Source: Scylla paramamosain
Lineage: Eukaryota > Arthropoda > Malacostraca > Decapoda > Portunidae
Assembly (NCBI RefSeq): GCF_035594125.1
Contig: NW_026973740.1
Span: 380,680-444,679 of the forward strand
Direction: 5' to 3'
Length of the DNA stretch: 64,000 nucleotides
The position numbers and the translations under genes were made by a program. Positions 1-12,300 of this stretch are shown one piece after another; position 1 is the first letter of the stretch, and each line of letters begins with the position of its first letter. The notes beneath the pieces were generated by a model. The model did not search any database. It had not been told where the DNA came from and saw only the letters and a list, made by a program, of their open reading frames with translations.

Positions 1-2252
1 TGAAAAAAAATTCCTATTTTTTTTTCTCTAAATAAAGAGTGTTATTTGTGGGTTTTAGCTTTTTGGTACTTAAGAAACTTAAAAAAAAAACACTCAAAAT
101 AAATGTTTCTCGTAATGTCCTTTTGTTTCCCAAACATAATGTTCTTTGCATGAATTTAAGCGTTTTTATAGATAACATGATAAAAAACACCTAAATTACA
201 TGTTTTTGGTAATGTTATTCTGTTTCTCCATAAAGTTTGTTTTGCATACGTTTTAGCGGTTTGGTATATAAGGAGCTCAAAAACATTTAAAGGCAAGTTC
301 TTGGTAAAAATTGGTTTTATTCCAATGAAAAGTGATTGCCCTACTTTTTAGTGCTTTGTTGCCTATCACGCTCAAAAACACTCAAAAGACATTTTTTCTG
401 GAAATGTCATGTTTTCCCACATAAATCTGGTTTCGCATGAAATTTGGGTTTTTAGTAACTAAGAATATGAAAAACACTCAAAATACACGAATTTGGTAAG
501 GTTGTTCTGTTTCTCATGTGTTATTCATGAGCTTCAGCATTTTGGTATCTAAGAAACTTCTCCATATACACGAGTTTTTGCGTTTTTTGCCTTGTTGTTC
601 TTTTGAACTATAATACACTCATTATACACTTTTCTTGCAATGTCCCTTTGTTTCCCAATATAGAGTGCATTGTATCAATTTTAGCGTTTTTTTTGTAGGT
701 AACAAGCTCAAAAACAATCAAAATATACCTTTTTTGGTGATGTTTTTTCTGTTTCTTGATATTGGTTGGTTTGCATTTATTTTAGCTTTTTTCTACGTAA
801 AACACTGGGAAGACACGTTTTCAGTAATTTTGTTTTGGATTCCTATATAAAGTGAGTTCCTTATTATTTATCATTTTGGTGCTTAACATGCTGAAAACAC
901 TCAAAAGACAGATTTCTGGTAAGGTCGTTCAATTTCCTTATATAGGAGGCTTTGAATGCAGTTTAGGGTTTGGTACATAACAGTCCGAACAAAAAACTAA
1001 AATCAGCTTTTTTATAATATTCTCTTATCATATAATTGCCTTGAATTTTCCCAGAATTTTGGCATTTCGGTACCTATGAAGATGAATAACAAAAAAAAAA
1101 AAAAATCCTATTTTTTTATTTTTTTATTTATTTATTTTTTTTTTTCTAAATATAGAGTGGGTTTTAGGTTTTTGGTACTTAACAAACTTAAAAACACTCA
1201 TAATATACGTTTCTCGTAATGTCCTTTTCTTTCCCAAACATAAGGTTCTTTGCATGTATTTAAGCGTTTTTATAGATAACATGATCAAAAACACTCAAAA
1301 TACATGTTTTTGGTAATTTTATATATATACACGAGTTTTTGCGTTTATTGCCTTGCGGTTCTTTTAAAACTATAAAACACTCATTATACACGTTTCTCGT
1401 AATGTCATTTTGTTTCCTAATATAAAGTGCTTTACATCCATTTTTGCTTTTTTTTGTAGGTAACAAGCTCAAAAACACTCAAAATGTATCTTTTTGGTAG
1501 TGTTATTCTATTTCTTCATTTAGGTAGGTTTGCATCCGCTTTAGCGTTTTTCTACGTAAAACACTGAAAAGACACGTTTTCAGTAATTTTCTTTTGGATT
1601 CACATATTGACTGACTTCCATATTATTTATCATTTTGGTACCTAACATGCTGAAAACACTGAAAAGACAGGTTTCTGGTAAAGTCGTTTAACTTCCCTAT
1701 ATAGGTGGCTTTGCATGCACTTTAGGGCTTGGTACATAACAATCCGAAAAAAAAAAGCTATAATTAACTTTTTTGGTAATGTTTTTTTTTTCCACATAAA
1801 TTCCCTGAATTTTGGCAGAATTTTGGCATCTCGGTACCCATAAGGATGAATTTTAAAAAATCCTATTTTTTTATTTTTTTTGTTTTTATTTTTTTCTAAA
1901 TAAAGAGTGTTATTTGTGGGTTTTAGCTTTTAGGTACTGAAGGAACTTAAAAAAACACTCATAATACACGTTTCTCCTAATGTCCTTTCGTTTCCTAAAC
2001 GTAAGGTTCTTTGCATGTATTTAAGCGTTTTTATAGATGACATGATCAAAAACACTCAACATGTATTTGGTAATATTATTCTGTTTCTCCATAAAATGTA
2101 TTTTGCAGGCGTGTTAGCGTTTTGGTATGTAAGGAGCTCAAAAACACTTAAAGGCAAGTTCTTGGTAAAATTTGGTTTTATTCCCATGTAATGTGATTGC
2201 CCTGGGTTTTAGTGCTTTATGGCGTAACACGCTCAAAAACACTCAAAAGACA
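1..2252 (+). repeat. HOR satellite, forward block 1
   Basis: Tandem satellite of diverged ~96-bp monomers, AT-rich. Nearly every monomer carries a GGTAATGT-like start, a tract like GTTTCCCATATAGAGTG, then TTTGCATGC, TTTTAGCGTTTTGGTA and a closing AAAAACACTCAAAATAC. HOR units begin at the T-rich/GAGTGTTATTTGTGGG landmark near 47, 1,156 and 1,905; the second unit is internally shortened to about 750 bp. No gene is seen. The block starts before the window and ends at a strand switch at about 2,252. Confidence 0.93.
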
Positions 2253-2729
2253 TGCAAAGCCTCCCATATGAGGAAATTAAAGACCTTACCAGAAATTTGT
2301 CTTTTGAGTGTTTTTCAGCATGTTAAGCACCAAAACGATAAATAATAAGGAACTCACTCTATGTGGGAATCCAAAAGAAAATTACTGAAAACGTGTCTTC
2401 TCAGTGTTTTACGTAAAAAAAAACGCTAAAACTGATGCAAACAAACCAATATCAAGAAGCAGAAAAACATTACCAAAAATGTATATTTTGAGTGTTTTTG
2501 AGCTTGTTACCTACAAAAAAGCGCAAAAATTGATACAAAGCACTCTATATTGGGAAACAAAGGGACATTGCAAGAAAAGTGTATAATGAATGTTTTATAG
2601 TTCAAAAAAAACACAAGGCAAAAAACGCAAAAACTCGTGTATATGCAGAAGTTTCCTAGATACCAAAATGCTAAAACTCATGAATAACACTCTTAATTGA
2701 GAAACAGAACAACCTTACTAAATGCGTGT
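2253..2729 (-). repeat. HOR satellite, inverted segment
   Basis: About 0.48 kb of the same satellite read on the minus strand (monomers begin with complements such as GAGTGTTTTTGAGCTTGTTACC). Both borders abut forward monomers. Essentially the same two junctions recur at 15,447-15,922 and 23,978-24,437, so one inversion was later copied with its surroundings. Confidence 0.9.
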
Positions 2730-5139
2730 CAAAAACACTAAAAGGCAAATTCTTCGTAAAAGTTGGTTTTATTCCCATGTAATATGATTGCCCTCCTTTT
2801 TAATGCTTTATTGCCTAAGACGCTCAAAAACACTCAAAGACACTTTTCTGGTAATGTCATTTTTTTCCCACATAAATCTAGTTTCGCATGGAATTTGGGG
2901 TTTTGATAAGAATGTAAAAAATACACTCAAAATACACGCATTTAGTAAGGTTGTTCTGTTTCTTGATTAAGAGTGTTATTCATGATTTTCAGTTTTTTGA
3001 TATCTTAGAAACTTCTCCATACAGTCGAGTTTTTGCGTTTTTTGCCTTGTGATTCTGGTGAAACTATAAAACACTCATTATACACGTTTCTCGTTATGTC
3101 CTTTTTTGTCGTTATATAGAGTGCTTTGCATCAATTTTCGCCTTTTTTTATGTAACAAGCTCAGAAACACACAAAATATACTTTTTTGGTAATGTTATTG
3201 AATTTATTCATATTGGTTGGTTTGCGTCCGTTTTAGCGTTTTCTACGTAAGTCTTTTAAAAGACACGTTTCCAGTAATTTTGTTTTGGATTTCCATTTTC
3301 AGTGACTTTCATATTATTTATCGTTTTGGTGCCTAACATGCTTTTTGGTGCCTTTTGCTTCCCAATATAGAGTGTTTTCCATCCATTTTCGCGTTTTTTG
3401 TAGGTAACAATTTCAAAAACCCTCAAAATATACCTTTTTGGTAATGTTATTTTATTTCTTCATATTGGTTGGTTTACATCCGTTTTAGCGTTTTCTACGT
3501 AAAACACCGAAAAGACACGTTTTTAGTAATTTTGTTTTGGATTCCCATATAGATTGACTTCCATATTATTTATCGTGTTTGTTCCTAACATGCTGAAAAA
3601 CACTCATAAGACCGTTTTCTGGTAAAGACGTTTAATTTCCCTATATAGGTGGCTTTGCATGCACTTTAGGTGTTTGGTACATAAGTCCGAAAAAAAAGCT
3701 AAATTTATTATTTTTTTTTATAATGTTCTTATTTCACATATTTTCCTGAATTTTGCCCGAATTTTGGCATCTCGGTACCTGTGAATATGAATAAGAAAGA
3801 AAAAAAAATATTGTATTTTTTTTTATTTATTTATTGTTTCTCAATAAAGAGTGTTATTTGTGGCTTTTAGCTTTTTGGTAATTAATGAACTTAAAAACAC
3901 TCATAACACACGTTTTTCGTAATCGTTTTTATTGGTAACATGATCAAAAACACTCAAAATACATGTTTTTGGTAATGTTATTCTGTTTCACCATAAAGAG
4001 TGTTTTGCATGTATTTTAGTGTTTTGGTATATAAGGAGCTCAAAAACACTTAAAGGCAAGTTCTTGGTAAAAATTCGTTTTCCTCCAATGTAATGTGATT
4101 GCCCTCCTTTTTAGTGCTTTATTGGCTATCACGCTCAAAATCACTCACAAGACACTTTTCTGGTAAAGTCATTTTTTTCCCGCAAATCTATTTTCGCATG
4201 CAATTTGTTTTTCTAACTAGGAATGTGAAAAGCAGTCAAAATGCACGCATTTATTAAGATTGTTCTGTTTCTAAATTAGGAGTGTTATACATGAGAGTTA
4301 CCATTTTTGTATCTAGGAAACCTCTCCATATACACGAGATTTTGCGTTTTTTGCCTTGTTATTCTTTTGAACTATAAAACACTCATTATACACTTTTCTT
4401 GCAATGTCCTTTTGTTTCCCAATATAGAGTGCTTTGCATCAATTTTCGCGTTTTTTTTTTTGTAGGTAACAAGCTCAAAAACACTCAAAATATACCTTTT
4501 TAGTAACGTTTTTCTATTTCTTGATATTGGTTGCTTTGCATCCATTTTAGCGTTTTTCTACGTAAAACACTGAGAAGACACGTTTTCAGTAACTTTGTTT
4601 TGGATTCCCATATAAAGTGAGTTCCTTATTATTTCTCGTTTTGGTGCCTAACATGCTAAAAATACTCAAAACACAGATTTCTGTTAAGGTCGTTTTATTT
4701 CCTCATATAGGAGGCTTTGCATGCACTTTAGGGTTTGATACATAACAGTCCGAAAAAAAAAACTGAAATTAACTTTTTTGATAATATTCTTTTATCATAT
4801 GATTGCCTTGAATTTTCCCATAATTTTGGCATCTCGGTACCTATGAATATGAATAACAAAAAAAAAAAATAATAATAAATTCCTATTTTTTATTTTTTTA
4901 TTTTTTTATTTTTTCTAAATAAAGCGTGTTATTTGTGGGTTTTAGCTTTTTGGTACTTAAGGAACTTAAAAAAAACACTCATAATACATGTTTCTCGTAA
5001 TGTCCTTTTGTTTCCCAAACGTAATGTTCTTTGGATGTATTTAAGCGTTTTTATAGATAACATGATCAAAAACACTAAAAATTCATATTTTTGGTAATGT
5101 TATTCTGTTTTTCCATAAAGTTTGTTTTGCATGCGTTTT

Positions 5140-5168
5140 AGCGATTTGGTATAATATACCAAATCGCT
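5140..5168. repeat. Micro-palindrome in satellite
   Basis: AGCGATTTGGTATA / TATACCAAATCGCT, 14-bp perfect arms around one base. It duplicates part of a monomer in inverted form and is followed by an (AT)-rich stutter. Absent from sister monomers. Confidence 0.9.
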
Positions 5169-7246
5169 ATAATATAATATATTATAAGGAGCTCAAAAAC
5201 ACTTAAAGGCAAATTTTTTGGTATAAATTGGTGTTTTTCTAATGTAATATGATTGCCCTGCTTTTTAGTGCTTTATTGCCTATCACGCTCAAAAACACTT
5301 AAAAGACACTTTTCTGGTAATATCATTTTTTCCTCACATAAAGGTTGTTTCGCATGCAATTTGGGGTTTTGGTGACTAAGAATGTGAAAAGCACTCAAAT
5401 TACACGCATTAAGTAAGGTTGTTCAATTAAGAGTGTTATTCATGAGTTTCAACATTTTGGTATCTAGGAACCTTCTCCATATAAACGAGTTTTTGTGTTT
5501 TTTGCCTTGTGGTTCTTTTGAAGTATAAAAGAAACTCATTATACACTTTTCTTGGAAAGTCGTTTTGTTATCTAATATAGAGTGCTTTGCATCAATTTTC
5601 GCGTTTTTTGTAGGTAACAAGCTCAAAAACACTCAAAATATACCTTTTTTGTAATGTTTTTCTATGTCTTGATATTGGTTGGTTTGCATCCGTTTTAGCG
5701 TTTTTCTACGTAAAACACATAAAAAACACGTTTTCAGCAATTTTGTTTTGGATTCTCATATAGAGTGAGTTCCTTATTATTTGTCGTTTTGGTGCCTAAC
5801 ATGCTGAAAAACACCCAAAAAACAGATTTCTGTTAAGGTCGTCTAATTTCCTCATATAGGAGTCTTTGGATGCACTTTAGGGTTTGGTACATAACAGTCC
5901 GAAAAAAAAGCTAAAATTAACTTTTTTGATAATTTTCTTTTATCATATAATACTCCTGAATTTTCCCAGAATTTTGGCATCTCGATACATAGGAAGATCA
6001 ATAAAAAAAAAATCCTATTTTTTTTCATTTTATTACTTTTTTTTCTAAATATAGTCTTAATTGTGGGTTTTAGCTTTTTGGTACTTAAGGAACTTAAAAA
6101 CACCTATAATACACATTTCTCGTAGTGTCCTTTTGTTTCGCAAATATAAGGTTCTTTGCATGTATTTAAGCGTTTTTATAGGTAACATGATCAAAAACTC
6201 ACAAAATATATGTTTTTGGTAATCTTATTTTGTTTCTCCATAAAAGGTGTTTTGCATGCGTTTTAGCGTTTTGGTATGTAATGAGCTCAAAAACACTTAA
6301 AGGCAAGTTCTTGTTAAAAGTTGTTTTTATTCCCATGTAATGTGATTGCCTTGCTTTTTAGTGCTTTATTGCCTAACACGCTCAAAAACACTCAAAAGAC
6401 ACTTTTCTGGTAATATCATTCGTTTTCCCACATAAAGCTAGTTTTGCATGGAATTTGGAGATTTGGTAACTAAGAATGTGAAAAAAAACTCAAAACACAG
6501 GCATTTTGTAATGTTGTTCTATTTCTTAATTAAAAGTGTTATTCATGATTTTCAGCATTTTCGTATGTAAGAAACTTTTCTAATATACAGATTTGGTAAG
6601 GTATTTCTGTTTGAAAATTAAAAGTGTTATTCATGAGTTTCAACTTTTTGGTATGTAAGAAACTTCTTTATGTACACGAGTTTTTTTTAGTTTTTTACCT
6701 TGCGGTTTTTGTCAAACTATAAAACACACATACACGTTTCTCATAATGTCCTTTTCTTTGCCAATATAAAGTGTTTTCCATCCATTTTTGCATTTTTTTG
6801 TAGGTAACAAGCTCAAAAACACATCAAAATATATCTTTTGGTAATGTTATTCTATTTCTTCATATTGGTTGGTTTTTATCCGTTTTAGCGTTTTTCTTCG
6901 TAAATCACTGAAAGACACGTTTTTAGTAATATTTTTGAAATTGCTGAAAAACACTCAAAAGACAGGTTTCTGGTAAATTCGTGTAATTTCCCCATATAGG
7001 AGGATTTGCATGCACTTCAAGGTTTGTACATAACTCCGGAAAAAAGCTAAAATTATTTTTTTATAATGATTTTTTTTTTTATAAAATTTCCATGAATTTT
7101 GCCAGAATTTTGGCATCTGGGTACCTATGAAGATGAATAACAAAAAAAAATATTTTCTCTCTATAAAGAGTGTTATTTGTGGGTTTTAGCTTTTTGGTAC
7201 TTAAGGAACTTAAAAACATTAATAATACACGATTTTCGTAATGTCC

Positions 7247-7290
7247 TTTTGTTATACAAACATATGTATACATACGTTTGTATAACAAAA
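7247..7290. repeat. 44-bp micro-palindrome in satellite
   Basis: TTTTGTTATACAAACATATG and its complement, 21 of 22 positions paired with no spacer. Sister copies at 14,070 and 22,600 have a plain TATACAAACATAGGGTTC here. Confidence 0.9.
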
Positions 7291-9317
7291 CATTTTTACA
7301 TGTATTTAAGTGTTTTTATAGGTTACATGATCAAAAACACTCAAAATACATGTTTTTCGTAATGTTATTCTGTTGCTCCATAAAAGGTGTTTTGCTTGCG
7401 TTTTAGCGATTTGGTATGTAAGGATTTAAAAAGCACTTAAAGGCAAGTTCTTCGTAAAAGTTGGTTTTATTCCCATGTAATGTAGATTGTTCTGCTTTTT
7501 AGTACTTTGTTGCATATCACGCTCAAAAACACTAAAAAGACACTTTTTTGGTAGTCTTTTTTTTTCCCCACATGAAGGTAGTTTCGCATGTAATTTGGCA
7601 TTTTCGTAACTAAGAATGTGAAAAACACACAAAATACACGATTTGGTAAGGTAGTTCTGTTTATCGATTAAAAGTGTTATTCATGCATTTCATCATTTTG
7701 GTATGTAAGAAATTTCTCTATATACACGAGTTTTTGCATTTATTGCCTTGTGGTTCTTTTAAAACTATAAAACACTCATTATACACGTTTCTCGTAATGT
7801 CCTTTTGTTTCCTAATATAGAGTGCTTTACATCTATTTTTGCATTTTTTTTGTAGGTAACAAGCTCAAAAACACTCAAAATATATCTTTTTGGTAACGTT
7901 ATTCTGTTTCTTCATATAGGCTGGTTTGCATCCGCTTTAGCGTTTTTTCTACGTAAAACACTGAAAAGACACGTTTTCAGTAATTTTCTTTTGGATTCAC
8001 ATATTGACTGACTTCCATATTATTTATCGTTTTGGTGCCTAACATGCTGAAAAACAATGAAAAGACAGGTTTCTGTTAAGGTCGTTTAACTTCCCTATAT
8101 AGGTGGCTTTGCAAGCACTTTAGGGTTTGGTACATAACAATCCGAAAAAAAAAGCTATAATTAACTTTTTTGGTAATGTTCTTCTTTCCAAATAAATTCC
8201 TTGAATTTTGGCAGAATTTTGGCATCTCGGTACTTATAAAGATAAATTGAGAAACAGAACAACCTTACTAAATGAGTGTCAAAAAACACTAAAAGGCAAG
8301 TTCTTTATTTTTTTAAGTAACAAGCTCAAAAACACACAAAATATACTTTTCTGTTAATGTACTTCTATTTTTTCATATTGGTTGGTTTGCATCCGTTTTA
8401 GCATTTTTGTACGTAAATCTTTTAAAAGACACGTTTTCAGTAATTTTCTTTTGGATTTCCATATAGAGTGACTTTCATATTATATATCGTTTTGGTGCCT
8501 AACATGCGGAAAAACACTCAAAAGATAGGTTTCTTGTAAAGTCGTCAAATTTTCCCAAATAGGTGGCTTTCCATACACTTTATGGTTTGGTATATAACTC
8601 TGAAAAAAAAGGTAAAATTAACTTTTTCGATAGTGTTCTTTTTTCCACATAATTTCCCTGAATTTTGGCAGAATTTTGGCATCTTGGTACCTATGAATAT
8701 CAGTAACAAAAAAAAATAAAAATGCTATTATTATTTATTTATTTTTTCTCTATAAAGAGTGTTATTTGTAGGTATGAACGTTTTGGTACTTAAAGAACTT
8801 CGAAAAATTCATAATACACATTTCTCGTAATGTCCTTTCGTTTCCCAAATATAGGGATCTTTGCATTTATTTAAGCGTTTTTATGGGTAACATGATAAAA
8901 AACACTCAAAAACACTTGTTTTTGGTAATGTTATTCTGCTTCTCCATAAAGGAGTGTTTTGCATGCGTTTTAGCGATTTGGTATGTAGGAAGTTGAAAAA
9001 CACTTCAAGGCAAGTTCTTGGTAAAAGTTGGTTTTATTCCAATGTAATATGATTGCCCTGCTTTTTAGTGCTTTATTGTCTAACACGCTCAAAAACACTC
9101 AAAAGACACTACTGGTAATGTCATTTTTTTCCCACATAAAGCTAGTTTCGCATGATATTTGGGGTTTTGCTAACTAAGAATGTGAAAAAAAAAACACTCA
9201 AAATACACAAATTTTGGTAATGTTGTTCTGTTTCCCAATTAAGATTGTTATTCATGAGTTTCAGCATTTTGATATCTAAGAAACTTCTTTATATACATGA
9301 ATTTTTGCGTTTTTTGC

Positions 9318-9341
9318 CTTGTGGTTCTTGTGAACCACAAG
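9318..9341. repeat. Micro-palindrome shared by three array copies
   Basis: CTTGTGGTTC-TTGT-GAACCACAAG followed by TTCTTTTGCCCGAAAATAAT. Also at about 16,955-16,978 and, inverted, at about 37,967-37,990. Most monomers of this type read CTTGTGGTTCTTGTGAAACTATAAAAC instead. Confidence 0.85.
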
Positions 9342-12300
9342 TTCTTTTGCCCGAAAATAATAAGACACTCATTATACACGTTTCTCGTCATGTCCTTTTC
9401 TCTCCCAATAAGGAGTGTTTTGCATCCATTTTCGCGTTTTTTATAGGTATCAAGCTCAAAAACACTCAAAAAATACCTTTTTGGTAATGTTATTCTATTT
9501 CTTCATATTGGTTGGTTTGCATCCGTTTTAGCGTTTTTCTACGTAAAACATCGAAAAGACACGTTTTCAGTAATTTTCTTTTCGATTCCCAAAGAATATT
9601 GCCAGAATTTTGGCATCTTAGTACCTATGAAGAAGAATAACAAAAAAAAATATATATATTATTATTTTTTTTCTCTATAAAGAGTGTTATTTGAGGGTTT
9701 TAGCTTTTTTAGTACTTAAGGAACATAAAAACACTCATAATACACGTTTCTCTTAATGTCCTTTCGTTTCCCAAACATAAGGTTCTTTGCATGTATTTAA
9801 GTGTTTTTATAAATAACATGATCAAAAACACTCAAAATACATGTTTTTGGTAATGTTACTCTGTTTCTCCATAAAGGGTGTTTTGTATGCGTTTTAGCGT
9901 TTTGGTATGTAAGGAGTTAAAAAAAAAACACTTAAAGGCAAGTTCTTCGTAAAAGTTGGTTTTATTCCCATGTAATGTGATTGTTCTGCTTTTTAGTGCT
10001 TTGTTGCATATCACGCTCAAAAACACTGAAAAGAGACTTTTCTGGTAATATCATTTTTTTTCCCCACATAAAGCTAGTTTCGCATGTAATTTGGGATTTT
10101 CGTAACTAAGAATGTGAAAAACACTCAAAAAACACACATTTGGTAAGGTAGTTCTGTTTCTCAATTAAAAGTGTTATTCATGTATTTCAGCATTTTGGTA
10201 TGTAAGAAACTTCTCTATATACACGAGTTTTTGCGTTTTTTGCCTTGTGGTTCGTGTGAAACTATAAAACACTCATTATACACGTTTCTCGTAATGTTCT
10301 TTTGTTTCCCAATATAGAGTGCTTTCCATCCATTTTCGCAGTTTTTATAGGTAACAAGCTGAAAAACACTCAAAATATATCTTTTTGGTAATGTTATTCT
10401 ATTTCTTCATATTGGTTGGTTTGCATCAGTTTTAGCGTTTTTTCTTCGTAAATCTATGAAAAGACACGTTTTCAGTAATATTGTTGAAATTGCTGAAAAA
10501 ACACTCATAAGACAGGTTTCTGGTAAAGTCGAGTAATTTCTCCATAAAGGTGGCTTTGCATGCACTTCAGGGTTTGGTACATAACTGCGGAAAAAATGCG
10601 AAAATAATTTTTTTTATAATAATTTCTTTTTACAAAATTTCCCTGAATTTTTCCAGAATTTTGGTATCTCGTTACCTATGAAGATGAATAACAAAAATTT
10701 TTTTCTCTTTATAAAGTGTTATTTGTGAGTTTTAGCTTTTTGGTACTTAAGGAACTTAAAAACACTCATAATACACGATTTTCCTAATGTCCTTTTCTTA
10801 TACAAACATAGGGTTCTTTACATGTATTTAAGCGTTTTCATAGGTAACATGATCAAAAACACTCAAAATACATATTTTTGCTAATTTTATTCTGTTTTTC
10901 CATAAAGTGTGTTTTACATGCGTTTTAGCGTTTTGGTATGTAAGGAGTTAAAAAACACTTAAAGGCAAGTTCTTCGTAAAAGTTGGATTTATTCCCAAGT
11001 GATGTGATTGTTCTGCTTTTAGTGCTTTGTTGCATTTCATGCTCAAAAACACTGAAAAGACATTTTTCTGGTAATGTCATTTTATTTCCCATATAAAGGT
11101 AGTTTCGCATGTAATTTGGCAATTTCCTAAATAAGAATGTGAAAAACACTCAAAATACACAATTTGGTAGGGTAGTTCTTTCTCGATTAAAAGTGTTATT
11201 CATTCATTTCATCATTTTGGTATGTAAGAAACTTCTCTATATACACGAGTTTTTGCGTTTATTGCCTTGTGGTTCTTGTGAAACTATAAAACACTCATTT
11301 TTTCTTATTTCTCGTAATGTTCTTTAGATTCCTAATATAAAGTGCTTTCCATCCATTTTTGCATTTTTTGTAGGTAACAAGCTTAAAAACACTCAAAATA
11401 TATATTTTTGTTAATGTTATTCTACTTCTTCATATTGGTTGGTTTTCATCCGTTTTAGCGTTTTTCTTCGTAAATCTTTGAAAAGACTCGTTTTCAGTAA
11501 TACTGTTGAAATTGCTTCTGGTACAGGTTTATGATAAAGTTGTGTAATTTTCCCATAGAGGTGGCTTTGCATGCACTTCAGGGTTTGGTACATAACTCCT
11601 GAAAAAAGCTAAAATTATTTTTTTTTCTTAATTTTTTTTTCTTTACCTAATTTCCCTGAATTTTGCCAGAATTCTAGCATCTCAGTACCTATGGAGATGA
11701 ATAACAAAAAAAAAATATTCATTTATTTCTATTTTTTTTTTTTTTCTCTCTCTCTATAAAGAGTGTTATTTGTGTGTATTAGCTTTTTGGTACTTAAGGA
11801 ACCTGAAAACTCTCATAATACATATTTTTCGTAATATCCATTCGTTTCACAAACATAGGGTTCTTTACATGTATTTAAGCGTTTTTTAGGTAACATCATC
11901 AAAAACACTTAAATTCATGTTTTTAGTAATGTTATTTTGTTTGTCCATAAAGGGTGTTTTGCATGCGTTTTAGCGTTTTCTTATGAAAGGAGTTAAAGGA
12001 GTTAAAAACACTTAAAGGCCTTTTTTTGGTAAAAGTTGGTTTTATTCCCATGTAATGTGATTGTTCTGCTTTTTAGTGCTTTATTGCATATCACGCTCTA
12101 AAACACTCAAAAGACACTTTTCTGGTAATGTCATTTTTTCCCACATAAAACTAGTTTCGCTTGTAATTTCGGATTTTCGTAACTAAGAATGTGAAAAACA
12201 CTCAAAATACTCACATTTGGTAAGATACTTCTGTTTCTCAATTAAAAGTCTAATTCATGAGTTTCAACATTTTGGAATGTAAGAAACTTCTTTATATACA

